Shown here one piece after another: positions 16,538 through 24,685 of a stretch of DNA of 64,000 nt; position 1 is the stretch's first letter; every line of letters starts with the position of its first letter. The notes beneath the pieces are model-generated. The model had not been told where the DNA came from. It worked only from the letters and a program-made list of their open reading frames with translations, and made no database searches. A program made the translations under genes and the position numbers. This stretch comes from Priestia aryabhattai (GTDB lineage Bacteria > Bacillota > Bacilli > Bacillales > Bacillaceae_H): NCBI RefSeq assembly GCF_023715685.1, contig NZ_JAMBOQ010000002.1, positions 496,001 through 560,000 of the forward strand, read 5' to 3'.

Positions 16538-17817
16538 TTGAACTATATAATGTGACAGGAGGATACGATAAACAGCAACCGACCGTTCGTGACATCACGT
16601 TCACCGTAGACAAAGGTTCTTTTGTCGCTTTACTAGGACCAAATGGAAGCGGGAAAACAACGCTTATTCGCTTAATTATGAATGTATTAAGCATTCAGTC
16701 AGGAGAAGTGAAGGTAGAAGGAAAGTCAGTGAAAGCTTATTCACCAAAACAACTTGCGCAAAAAGTCGCAGTTATGACGCAAGAAAATCAAATTGGGTTA
16801 GAATTTACGGTTCAAGAAATTGTTTCACTTGGACGTTATCCTTATCAGGCAAAAGGTTTGTTTAGCACTGTATCAGCACAGGATGAAGAAGTGGTGGAAA
16901 GCGTGATGAAATTAACAAACGTCTGGCACTACAGAAATCATCCCTTTCAATCGCTGAGCGGTGGAGAAAAACAGCGGGTTTTACTGGCTAAAGCACTAGC
17001 GCAAGAACCTGACTACTTACTTCTTGATGAACCAACTAATCACTTAGATGTAAAACATACGATGGAACTGCTTCAGCTGTTAAAAACTTTACAGCAGGAA
17101 ATGAGCTTAACGGTCCTGGCCATTTTGCATGATCTCAACATCGCCTCGCTGTTTGCAGATGATGCCGTGTTATTGAAAGATGGAAGAGTAGAAGAAACGG
17201 GGATGGATGCCATTTTTCATGATGCAGCTACGTTAAAAAGAGTATATGGTGTTGATTTGCATGTATTTCACCATCCCGCTGTGAACAAGCGACAAATTGC
17301 TTTTGTGCCGCCGTATCAATATCCAGAGACGGACTTCCATCAATTGTATCAATTACAAAAGGAACCGGGCCTGTTGTCTTTATCGTTTGTTCGTCCTTTG
17401 AGAACTCTTTCACTTGGTTCAAATGAAACAGGTCTAGACTGGTGTCAAGAAATTGTTCAACAGCAAAGCAGTGCTGACACGGCGTGGGAATCGGCGTCTT
17501 TATCTAGTCAAGAAGTTCGCTTAAAAGATGATAAAGGGTACTCGTGGCTAGCTGTGCTGACACATGGTAAAAAAGAGAATGAAATGGATATTATGTTAGT
17601 AACAAATGCGCCGCTTTCGGATGCGAACTTACTTCATGGTGCGATGAAGGTAATCGAATACCGGGCTTTCTTAGGAAAAACAGGACGTATTGTTTTAGCA
17701 TCCTCTCATCATAAAGAAGAAAATCAAGAAGAAATTTCAGATTTCTTAATGGAACGTCTACAGAAAGAATTACAAGTATTTCTTGAAACAAAAATGACCG
17801 ACAATTGCTTTAAATAA
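16534..17817 (+). CDS. btuD: cobalamin ABC transporter ATPase with C-terminal extension (CbiZ-like?)
   Basis: Residues 1-250 are an ABC ATPase of the FecE/BtuD type: Walker A G-P-N-G-S-G-K-T-T, signature L-S-G-G-E-K-Q-R, Walker B L-L-L-D-E-P-T-N-H-L-D and the switch His in I-L-H-D-L-N. Typical proteins end near 260 residues; this one has about 170 more. The tail (R-P-L-R-T-L-S-L-G-S, W-L-A-V-L-T-H-G, A-F-L-G-K-T-G-R-I-V-L-A-S-S-H-H-K) is laid out like adenosylcobinamide amidohydrolase CbiZ, which is known fused to BtuD in Bacillus relatives, but it looks diverged. Start overlaps btuC (ATGA). Confidence 0.85.
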   Translation: MIELYNVTGGYDKQQPTVRDITFTVDKGSFVALLGPNGSGKTTLIRLIMNVLSIQSGEVKVEGKSVKAYSPKQLAQKVAVMTQENQIGLEFTVQEIVSLGRYPYQAKGLFSTVSAQDEEVVESVMKLTNVWHYRNHPFQSLSGGEKQRVLLAKALAQEPDYLLLDEPTNHLDVKHTMELLQLLKTLQQEMSLTVLAILHDLNIASLFADDAVLLKDGRVEETGMDAIFHDAATLKRVYGVDLHVFHHPAVNKRQIAFVPPYQYPETDFHQLYQLQKEPGLLSLSFVRPLRTLSLGSNETGLDWCQEIVQQQSSADTAWESASLSSQEVRLKDDKGYSWLAVLTHGKKENEMDIMLVTNAPLSDANLLHGAMKVIEYRAFLGKTGRIVLASSHHKEENQEEISDFLMERLQKELQVFLETKMTDNCFK

Positions 17818-17834
17818 GCAGTGGCGGTCATTTT

Positions 17835-18653
17835 TTATTCTTCGGCGTGATCAGGTTTCTCTGTTTCACCTCCTGAACTCATCGTTGTCTCAGTTGTATG
17901 TTCATCAATCTTTTTTTCTTTTAGCTTTACAGAAAACAAGTCTTTGACTTCTTCATCTACTTGATCGGAATCAGCGCTGTAAGTTGTACCGATGTTTAAG
18001 TGGCCAGTCAAATCTTTAATGCCTAGCTGGCCGAAATTATTACTAAGGTCAATTTTGTCTAACAATACTTTTTCGACCATAATTTTTTCAACAACAATGG
18101 ACTGCCTTGGCTGGGTTACTTCACTAATCTTTTTGTCAAGACTTGTCAACATCTCATATAAAGCTGTATTAGAAGATAATTCCTTTAACGTAGAGAGCTG
18201 ATTTTGGATCTCTTCGAAATTAGGAGCTGACTGCATAGCCGAGAGTAAATGAGCTGTTTGCTCGTGCAGTTGAGACAGTGATTGAATAAGGTGAGCTAAT
18301 TCATGTAATTGCTGATGAAGCTCTTCTATTTTAGGGATCGCGTCGGTTAAACGCGTCACTTGATCAAGAATCTCCTGCAGGTTCAGCGCTGACTCTGACG
18401 AAAGAGCAGGTTTTGTGAATTCAGCTTCAGCAGATGTCTTAGGCTCCGTTTGGCTAGGCAACTTCTTTGGCTGCTGAGGAGGTTTCTTTATATCAGACTG
18501 TTTTTTTGGCTTCATCTTTTCGGGTAATTCTTTCCGCTTTTGAGTAGAACGTTGGTCTATGGGAGTTGCTTTTTTTTGGGTTGGAAGGGAAGACGGATTT
18601 ATTTTACGGACTGTTTCAATTTTAGGCGATTGTTTAAACCACTTAGAAAACAT
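17835..18653 (-). CDS. GerPC-like coiled-coil spore protein (putative)
   Basis: The 272-aa protein has a basic, Lys/Pro-rich N-terminal third (to about residue 75), a predicted coiled coil of heptad-like leucines (about 85-170) and a C-terminal segment V-E-K-I-M-V-E-K-V...L-T-G-H-L-N-I-G-T followed by an acidic tail. The x-L-x-G-x-L-N-I-G motif recalls GerPC-type spore germination proteins. It is the last gene of a minus-strand cluster with GerPA/PF-like and small-HSP-like spore genes, so a role in spore coat structure or germinant passage is inferred. Its function has not been read directly from sequence. Confidence 0.55.
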   Translation of the reverse strand: MFSKWFKQSPKIETVRKINPSSLPTQKKATPIDQRSTQKRKELPEKMKPKKQSDIKKPPQQPKKLPSQTEPKTSAEAEFTKPALSSESALNLQEILDQVTRLTDAIPKIEELHQQLHELAHLIQSLSQLHEQTAHLLSAMQSAPNFEEIQNQLSTLKELSSNTALYEMLTSLDKKISEVTQPRQSIVVEKIMVEKVLLDKIDLSNNFGQLGIKDLTGHLNIGTTYSADSDQVDEEVKDLFSVKLKEKKIDEHTTETTMSSGGETEKPDHAEE

Positions 18654-18697
18654 GAAATTCCCTGCCTTTCATGCTACGTATATTTCTGCACAATAAA

Positions 18698-19123
18698 TTA
18701 CAAATCAAATTTCACGTGCAAAAGACCATCTTTAAATGATGCGTGACATGGCGCTTCCCCTACAGCAGGTGGAAGGATGATTGATCGTTGAAACGTTCCT
18801 TCACGTCTTTCTTTGTGAAGAACATTTGCATCCTTCATCGTTAAAAGAGATGAACCGGATATGTGTAAAGTATTTTCGTGCATGGTCAATTCGACGTCTG
18901 TTCGTTTAGCACCGGGTATTTCAATCACAACTAACAGTTGATTTGCCCATTCATATACATCAATTAAAGGATAATCTCGATACTCATTTACAATTTGAGG
19001 AGAAGCATCTGCTTCCGTATCATTCTTTTCTTCGCTATCATCGTCAAAAATCTTTTCCCAAAATTTTGTATGGTTTTCTTCTTGTAACGTTTCTGCCCAC
19101 TTTTTAAACTTTCCATGATTCAT
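18698..19123 (-). CDS. small heat-shock-like (alpha-crystallin domain) spore coat protein
   Basis: The 141-aa protein has a basic/acidic N-terminus and an alpha-crystallin fold from about residue 50: P-L-I-D-V-Y-E-W, V-V-I-E-I-P-G-A, T-L-H-I-S-G and the closing F-K-D-G-L-L-H-V-K-F. The ATG at 19123 is chosen because AAAGAAGGTG lies just upstream; an upstream in-frame ATG at 19189 has no SD. Members of this branch (CotP/CotM/GerT-like) are spore coat or germination proteins rather than classical chaperones, which fits the neighbours. Confidence 0.75.
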   Translation of the reverse strand: MNHGKFKKWAETLQEENHTKFWEKIFDDDSEEKNDTEADASPQIVNEYRDYPLIDVYEWANQLLVVIEIPGAKRTDVELTMHENTLHISGSSLLTMKDANVLHKERREGTFQRSIILPPAVGEAPCHASFKDGLLHVKFDL

Positions 19124-19212
19124 ATTTTTCACCTTCTTTAAAAAAGTAAAACAAGGCCTTTTGCCGCTTTCTATTTTATATGTATGCATGAAAACAGAAA
19201 AAAACGTCCACT

Positions 19213-19716
19213 TTAATCTAAATCGTGGACGTCTATTTGAGACATAGGAATATTAACATGTTTAGGCATCCGGATTTCCAACACCCCGGAACGATATACG
19301 GCGCGTGTGCCTTTTTTACGAACCGAACAAGGAAGCTGAATTTCTTCTTTGAATGGTTCTTCTCCATCTATTCCTTCAATTGTACACACATATGGAGTAT
19401 GATAAACTTTAATGCTTGATACAATATCGCGGTTAGGGATTTTTAACTGAACAATACATTCGTCTAATGTATTGATGACGTTCGAATCAAATTTTCTTAG
19501 CTTCTGCCCATGCCCTTCATTCCCCATATCCTGCTGTTCTTTCATCATGTCTTGGGCTTGCTTAAAGAATTCATTTCCTTGCATAAAATCCGGAAAAGAA
19601 TGGGACATCGTAGAAGAAATCATTTGCTGAATATATTTATTCATGTCTTTTGATGCCATTCCTTTTGGGAGATTTTCCATCATTCCTTTAAAAGGAGACT
19701 TTCCAAACGGAAACAT
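19213..19716 (-). CDS. alpha-crystallin-like spore protein (CotP/GerT type)
   Basis: The 167-aa protein starts with a Phe/Met/Gly-rich segment, has a Q/M/D-rich stretch near residues 45-70 and then a beta-rich domain with L-D-E-C-I-V-Q-L-K-I-P and R-S-G-V-L-E-I-R-M-P, the strand pattern of Hsp20-like coat proteins. It is a diverged relative of the next gene downstream. A strong AAGGAGGTG SD precedes its ATG. Position between the GerP-like and Hsp20-like genes suggests co-expression in the mother cell late in sporulation. Confidence 0.65.
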   Translation of the reverse strand: MFPFGKSPFKGMMENLPKGMASKDMNKYIQQMISSTMSHSFPDFMQGNEFFKQAQDMMKEQQDMGNEGHGQKLRKFDSNVINTLDECIVQLKIPNRDIVSSIKVYHTPYVCTIEGIDGEEPFKEEIQLPCSVRKKGTRAVYRSGVLEIRMPKHVNIPMSQIDVHDLD

Positions 19717-19767
19717 ATTTATACACCTCCTTGTAGTGTGCCAAGTAAAATGACCGAATTATCAAAG

Positions 19768-20010
19768 CTAAATTTGATTTCCAATTGGAGCTGAAGGGTT
19801 TGCAATTTGATCTTGATCACTTACATCAGGATCTAACACGCCCGTATTCATTTGAGAGCAAGTAGGAGAGAAGTTACCTAAAGAGAAATTCGCGCCGTTA
19901 AACTTTGAGTTCGCCGTGTGACTGTTTTGAATGGTGGAACCAAAATCAATATTTGCGTTTTGCGTGACACCATTTGTTACGATATTAAAAACGTTAATTT
20001 GAAGAGGCAT
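19768..20010 (-). CDS. GerPA/GerPF-family spore germination protein (paralogue 2)
   Basis: The 80-aa protein begins with a beta-strand M-P-L-Q-I-N-V-F-N-I, followed by N-S-H-T-A-N-S-K, F-S-L-G-N-F-S-P, then L-D-P-D-V-S-D-Q-D-Q-I-A-N-P. The small size, Asn/Ser richness and the DPDxxDQ segment match the gerPA/PF family, whose members help germinants cross the spore coat. It is the same length as the gene upstream and shares the NSHTA-SK and DPD-DQ-IAN blocks, so the two are tandem paralogues. Confidence 0.75.
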   Translation of the reverse strand: MPLQINVFNIVTNGVTQNANIDFGSTIQNSHTANSKFNGANFSLGNFSPTCSQMNTGVLDPDVSDQDQIANPSAPIGNQI

Positions 20011-20117
20011 AAAGAGACTCCTTACTGTTTTTATTCATTCCACTCTAACGGCCTATGGCTTTAAGAGAGAATGTATTCACCGTTTGTCGTCATGCTGTTG
20101 ACAAGCATTGCCCTATA

Positions 20118-20360
20118 TCACTGCTGATAACCATTGACATGATCAACGTTTGCAATATCTGTTTGGTCATTTGTATCAGGATCGATATAAATGTTTCGCA
20201 TTTTCGAGGAAGCAGGTGAGACATCACCATAAGAAGAGTTCGTACCAGTGGATTTTGAATGAGCCGTGTGACTGTTATGGAGTGCTTCGCCAATGTTGAC
20301 AGAACCGTTGCTTGAGATACTGTTGATCTTTAAATTATAAATATTAATAACACTTGGCAT
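20118..20360 (-). CDS. GerPA/GerPF-family spore germination protein (paralogue 1)
   Basis: First gene of the minus-strand sporulation cluster. The 80-aa product shows I-N-I-Y-N-L, N-S-H-T-A-H-S-K, S-Y-G-D-V-S-P-A-S-S-K-M and I-D-P-D-T-N-D-Q-T-D-I-A-N, aligned along its length with the next gene. The family coats the developing spore and affects germinant permeability. AAAGGGTGAG precedes the ATG. The sigma-K type promoter at 20393-20420 is 30-60 bp upstream, as expected for late mother-cell coat genes. Confidence 0.75.
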   Translation of the reverse strand: MPSVINIYNLKINSISSNGSVNIGEALHNSHTAHSKSTGTNSSYGDVSPASSKMRNIYIDPDTNDQTDIANVDHVNGYQQ

Positions 20361-20392
20361 ATGCTCTCACCCTTTTCTATGGTTGATTAATG

Positions 20393-20420
20393 TATCCTAT
20401 GATGATAAGTGCCTAAACGT
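20393..20420 (-). promoter_or_regulatory. sigma-K type promoter of the GerP-like/coat cluster
   Basis: On the minus strand, CATAGGATA (20393-20401) matches the sigma-K -10 consensus CATANNNTA, and AC lies 17 bp upstream as the -35 element. The first coat gene starts at 20360. Confidence 0.7.
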
Positions 20421-20439
20421 TCACAAATCCTCATAACTA

Positions 20440-20473
20440 AAATCGCCTTTTCCGATTGAAGGAAAAAGCGATT
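20440..20473 (-). terminator. probable terminator of the PAS-STAS gene
   Basis: A 13-bp stem with one mismatch (AATCGC-TTTTCC arms) followed on the minus strand by TTTT. Confidence 0.55.
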
Positions 20474-20503
20474 GAGAGAGAATTACTTAATGATATGATG
20501 GGC

Positions 20504-21283
20504 TTATAAAATGGGTGCAATTTGATAATTCTTTTTTTCTAAAATGTAAGAGATGCTTTGCTGAACAGTGGAAAATGTCCTCCAATTAAACTGAGAATCT
20601 ACAAGCGAGAGAGCCATTTTTGAAGAAAGACCAACAATAAGGCAAGTGGTACCAATCAACCGCAAAGCTTCGTAGAGCGTGTTAATATAATAACCGTGTT
20701 CTTCATCTAACGAATGAAGGGAAGACAAATCAATAAGCAAATAGCGCGCCTGTTCTTTTACAACGGCATCTAATACCGTTTCAGTCAGCTTCTTTCCACG
20801 TTCTATATTCATCTTACCGGTAATGGGAACAGCTAAAACCTCGTCCCATATCTTTAATAAAGGGGTAGACAAATCCTCAATTAACCGTTCTTTTTCAAGC
20901 TCTGCTTCTGCTTGATCTGTAAAATCTAATAACATAAGCAAGTAGCCATAACGCTCACCGTCTTTTGTATCAATAGGGTGAATCACAGCTTCTGCTACGT
21001 ATTGACTGCCAATCGTTATACGTGTTCGGTAAGTTGTATGAAGAGAGGTGAGTAATTTTTTCGCTTCTTCAGGATTGGAATGAAAGAAATCCATATGCTT
21101 TCCAATTAACTCTTGGATATGAGATAACTGGTAGATTGGGAGTACTGGCTGGAGTGTTTCAATTGCTCTTGCATTCATCCACTGCACACGATAGTCTTTA
21201 TCCGCAATGATCATGGTTTCCTGAATATTTTCTAAAATCAAATGTCCATTAAGCTTTTGTGGAAGTCGTCCAATTCCATTCAT
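20504..21283 (-). CDS. PAS-STAS protein, RsbR/stressosome-like
   Basis: The 259-aa protein has a PAS domain (about 15-130: I-I-A-D-K-D-Y-R-V-Q-W-M-N, then a Y-G-Y-L-L-M-L-L-D-F-T strand), a linker, and a STAS domain (about 140-255: V-L-A-V-P-I-T-G, L-L-I-D-L-S-S-L, I-G-T-T-C-L-I-V-G-L). This order resembles the LOV-STAS protein YtvA and RsbR co-antagonists of the general stress response. The LOV cysteine motif (NCRFLQ) is absent, so it is not a blue-light sensor of that type. It lies alone between two terminators. Partner and signal are unknown. Confidence 0.8.
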   Translation of the reverse strand: MNGIGRLPQKLNGHLILENIQETMIIADKDYRVQWMNARAIETLQPVLPIYQLSHIQELIGKHMDFFHSNPEEAKKLLTSLHTTYRTRITIGSQYVAEAVIHPIDTKDGERYGYLLMLLDFTDQAEAELEKERLIEDLSTPLLKIWDEVLAVPITGKMNIERGKKLTETVLDAVVKEQARYLLIDLSSLHSLDEEHGYYINTLYEALRLIGTTCLIVGLSSKMALSLVDSQFNWRTFSTVQQSISYILEKKNYQIAPIL

Positions 21284-21427
21284 TCTCCATCTCTCCTTAC
21301 GCGTGTATTGAGTTTATGTACATCTATTTTACAGTGAAAAGAATGAAGAAGGCTATAAGAAATTTATTAACATGTATAGGAATCATAGGAAGTAAAAAAA
21401 CGTGGGAATAAGCATTCGCTTCAATCA

Positions 21428-21458
21428 AAAAACTCCCCTGTGCAAAAGGGGAGTTTTT
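21428..21458 (-). terminator. intrinsic terminator of the TcaA-like gene
   Basis: AAAAACTCCCC and GGGGAGTTTTT form a strong stem directly after the minus-strand stop codon, with a T-run on that strand. Confidence 0.85.
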
Positions 21459-21459
21459 C

Positions 21460-22665
21460 TTATTCATATGATTTGATAAAGTCAACGTTATATTTTTCAA
21501 CGCTTGATAAGTAGGAATCTCTAAATGATGAATCAGACGTATACCATGACTTTCCATCAAAATAGGCTTGAAGATCTTTCGATTTAAATCTATACCCATG
21601 CCGCGCATAGATTTCATTCCGAGCAAGCCTTAATTCACTCGAACTCAAACCGCTAATATCACTATAGCTTAATTTGTAAGAATCCGAATAAGGGAGAATA
21701 TAAGAACTTGAAGTAGCATAAGAGCGCGGGCCAGGTACTATTACCTCCCGTTCTTTTATGACGGTTTTCTCTTTTTCAACAGGCGGCGTTTGTATATTTA
21801 ACGTAATGTTTTCTTCACTTTGAATGGTATAGGGACTGCTTTTGAACTTCGTGCCGTCTTTTTGAACTTCTGCATGAACAGTGACGCTTCCATCCGTAGC
21901 AACAGGGCCTATTTGTGATGGGCTATTCACCTGCAGTCCTGTGCTTTTTCCATTTACAAATAAAATAGCGTCATCTCTATTCGATGAGATTGTAACGTAA
22001 GCCCCTTTAAATACAAGAGGTATATTTTCTTCTTTTTGCCGGTGAAAATTTACAGTGGTTTGATCTGTAAGTTTTCCGTAAGAGCTTTCATAAGAAGCCG
22101 TAAGCGGATAATTTCCAATCATTAAAGGACCTATTTTTTGCGTTTGATTTTTGGATATCGATTGTTTTGTGTCGTTAACTGTAATCGTTGCATCTTCTGG
22201 CGTGGTGAGGGAGATATAGTAAGGTGAAGGCACGACCACGTATTGTTTTTTGAAGAATAATGAATGTTTCTGTTCTTTTATTGTAAAATAGATACTCGTT
22301 TTATTTTTTAAGTCATTTTCAATGTCACGTAAAATAGAACCATCGGAAGTTGCATCAAACAGAGCTTGAATAGATGTGTCACTGATGACTATATTAGACT
22401 GTGAAGAGTCTAATAACTCTCTTAACACAGCTGTATCTTTCGATTCTAATGCCTCAATAAAGCGGGCAGCCGTTTTTTCTTCTGAGCTAGAGAACAGGGA
22501 ATAAAATACAAAAGTTAAAACGAGTATAAGCGCAATACCCCCGCCAATATACCAGCTCTTTTTATGCTTAGCTGCAGCTGAAGACACCGTGAAAGAAAAG
22601 CCACAGTTATTGCAAAATGATTGGTCTTTGCTTGCACTGGCCCCGCATTTTGGACATTGATTCAT
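21460..22665 (-). CDS. zinc-ribbon membrane protein with YARHG domain (TcaA/YvbJ-like)
   Basis: The 401-aa protein has an N-terminal zinc ribbon (C-P-K-C-G...C-N-N-C-G, residues 4-22), one transmembrane helix (about 38-60), a long beta-rich extracellular part with repeated Ig-like or PEGA-like units (V-T-I-S-S-N-R-D-D-A-I-L-F-V-N-G), and a C-terminal YARHG domain (A-R-N-E-I-Y-A-R-H-G-Y-R-F) near residues 355-400. The order is that of TcaA/YvbJ-type membrane proteins linked to cell wall antibiotic response. Monocistronic; role inferred from the family. Confidence 0.8.
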   Translation of the reverse strand: MNQCPKCGASASKDQSFCNNCGFSFTVSSAAAKHKKSWYIGGGIALILVLTFVFYSLFSSSEEKTAARFIEALESKDTAVLRELLDSSQSNIVISDTSIQALFDATSDGSILRDIENDLKNKTSIYFTIKEQKHSLFFKKQYVVVPSPYYISLTTPEDATITVNDTKQSISKNQTQKIGPLMIGNYPLTASYESSYGKLTDQTTVNFHRQKEENIPLVFKGAYVTISSNRDDAILFVNGKSTGLQVNSPSQIGPVATDGSVTVHAEVQKDGTKFKSSPYTIQSEENITLNIQTPPVEKEKTVIKEREVIVPGPRSYATSSSYILPYSDSYKLSYSDISGLSSSELRLARNEIYARHGYRFKSKDLQAYFDGKSWYTSDSSFRDSYLSSVEKYNVDFIKSYE

Positions 22666-22863
22666 TCACACCATTCCTTTCTTTTTATTCAATTAAATGT
22701 ATGGAATATATAGGTAAAACAGACCATTAAATTGGAAAAATAATAGATCTGACGAGAAAGATAAACACACCAAACATGCACAACAAGAGTGAGATGTGCT
22801 ATGATAAAAACTATATATTAATCCGATAGGGACACTCTGTCATATAAAAAGGAGATGAAGCAA

Positions 22864-24009
22864 ATGAGTGTTTCATTTGTAAATAAAAACCAAAAGCCTA
22901 CGTATGAAAAACTGCTGCCTCTAGTCGAAAAATTTAAGAAACGAGCTTTTAAAATAGATGAAGAAGGTACGTTTCCATTTGAAAATATTCAAGAGTTAAA
23001 AGAAGCTGGCTACACACGTCTTTCTCTAGAAAGCAAATATGGCGGAGATGAATTACGCCTTTATGATTTTTTATTATTTCAAGAATTAATTGCTCAAGGA
23101 GATGCTTCTACGGCTCTTAGTATTGGATGGCATATGGGAATTACAATGGATTTACGTGAAAAACAGCCTTGGAGCCATCAAATGCTCGATTTTATTTTTA
23201 AAGAAATAGAAAAAGGCGCACTTATTAACACCGCTGCTACTGAACCGAAGACAGGAAGTCCTACTCGAGGAGGCAAACCTGAAACGACAGCCGTAAAAAC
23301 AAAAGAAGGGTGGCGAATCAATGGCCGAAAAACATTTACCACAATGTCTCCAGTCTTAAATTACTTCTTGGTAAAAGCAAGCATCGAAGGAGAAGAAGAT
23401 ATCGGCTTATTTTTAATTCCTCGTGAAACAAGTGGACTTTCAATAGAAGAAACATGGGATATGATTGCAATGCGTGGTACAGGAAGTCACGACCTTGTGC
23501 TAGAAAATGTCGATATTGAACATGATTTTCTTGTTGAACGCCTCGGTGGTTTTAAAAAGAATGAGCCAAGCGGCTGGCTGCTTCATATACCAGCTTGCTA
23601 CATGGGTACAGCCATCGCAGCAAGAGATTATGCTGTCTCATTTGCTACAGAATATTCTCCTAATAGTATTGAAGGAACGATTAGCGAGTTGCCAAATGTG
23701 CAGCGTTTAGTAGGAGAGATGGAACTTGAACTCATGCAGGCGCGGCACTTTATGTACAGTGTTGCAAGTAAATGGGATGAGACCAGCGACCGAGCAGCAT
23801 TATCCGGAGAGTTAGCAGCTGTCAAACACGTGGTGACCAATAGTGCCTGTACTGTTGTCGACAAAGCAATGCGCATAGTGGGGGCGCGAAGCTTGCAGCG
23901 CAGTAATCCGCTACAGCGGTATTATAGAGATGTGCGTGCCGGCCTTCATAACCCTCCAATGGATGATATGACGATTATTAACTTAGCGAAGCAGGCGTTT
24001 ACTAGATAA
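22864..24009 (+). CDS. acyl-CoA dehydrogenase family flavoprotein (YdbM-like)
   Basis: The 381-aa protein follows the acyl-CoA dehydrogenase fold: N-terminal helical domain, a beta domain with A-A-T-E-P-x-T-G-S and W-x-I-N-G-R-K-T-F-T-T, the M-R-G-T-G-S-H-D-L segment that binds FAD, and a C-terminal helical domain with R-I-V-G-A-R-S-L. It looks most like YdbM and related DszC-type flavoproteins, so oxidation of an acyl-CoA or flavin-dependent oxygenation are both possible. The ATG at 22864 is used because AAAAAGGAG ends 9 nt before it; the ATG at 22855 abuts the SD. Confidence 0.85.
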   Translation: MSVSFVNKNQKPTYEKLLPLVEKFKKRAFKIDEEGTFPFENIQELKEAGYTRLSLESKYGGDELRLYDFLLFQELIAQGDASTALSIGWHMGITMDLREKQPWSHQMLDFIFKEIEKGALINTAATEPKTGSPTRGGKPETTAVKTKEGWRINGRKTFTTMSPVLNYFLVKASIEGEEDIGLFLIPRETSGLSIEETWDMIAMRGTGSHDLVLENVDIEHDFLVERLGGFKKNEPSGWLLHIPACYMGTAIAARDYAVSFATEYSPNSIEGTISELPNVQRLVGEMELELMQARHFMYSVASKWDETSDRAALSGELAAVKHVVTNSACTVVDKAMRIVGARSLQRSNPLQRYYRDVRAGLHNPPMDDMTIINLAKQAFTR

Positions 24010-24046
24010 AAACGTTTCATACGTCTTAATAACATGTTAAATGATG

Positions 24047-24088
24047 AAAAACTGCTTATTATAGGCTATCCTATAATAAGCAGTTTTT
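24047..24088 (+). terminator. intrinsic terminator
   Basis: A perfect 18-bp stem (AAAACTGCTTATTATAGG arm), 4-nt loop and T-run. Confidence 0.9.
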
Positions 24089-24111
24089 TATTGTAAGAGG
24101 AGGAATTGAAG

Positions 24112-24651
24112 GTGAAGTCTATAAGAGAAATTCAGCTGGCACCCTATAATATCGCGTGGGAAAAGGAATTCACAAAAGAAGCTGCCACCTTAACAAATAT
24201 AATGTCAGCTCAAGTTTTAGAGGGTCATCATATTGGAAGCACTGCTGTTCTCGGCTTAAGCGCAAAACCGATTATTGATTTACTTATTGAAGTGAAAGAT
24301 ATAAAAAAAGTAGATACATATAATCAAAGGATGGAACAGCTCGGATACGAAGCGAAAGGTGAAAACGGCATAAAAGGAAGACGATACTTCCAAAAAGGCG
24401 GAAATGAAAGAACCCACCATGTTCATATTTATGAAAAAGGCCACCCAGAAATTAATCGTCATATATGGTTTCGAGATTATCTGCGCGCTCACCCTGATGC
24501 AGCGAAAGAATACGAAACGTTGAAAATAGAACTAGCACATCGCTATCGCTTTGAACCAGAAAAATATGTGGAAAATAAAACGAATTTTATTCATAAAATA
24601 GATCAGCTAGCTTTAAAGTTGAAAAAGGGCAGCAACAAGAGATATGAATAG
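24112..24651 (+). CDS. GrpB-family protein (UPF0157)
   Basis: The 179-aa protein has the family marks: I-Q-L-A-P-Y-N-I-A-W, H-H-I-G-S-T-A-V near residue 40, K-P-I-I-D-L-L-I and H-H-V-H-I-Y near residue 100. The GrpB domain has a nucleotidyltransferase-like fold of unknown role, also found fused to dephospho-CoA kinase. The GTG at 24112 is preferred over the TTG at 24106 because AAGAGGAGG is only 3 nt from the latter. The next gene follows closely, so the pair may form an operon. Confidence 0.85.
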   Translation: MKSIREIQLAPYNIAWEKEFTKEAATLTNIMSAQVLEGHHIGSTAVLGLSAKPIIDLLIEVKDIKKVDTYNQRMEQLGYEAKGENGIKGRRYFQKGGNERTHHVHIYEKGHPEINRHIWFRDYLRAHPDAAKEYETLKIELAHRYRFEPEKYVENKTNFIHKIDQLALKLKKGSNKRYE

Positions 24652-24685
24652 TAAGTATGACCTTAGATGAAAAGGAGGGAAGGGC

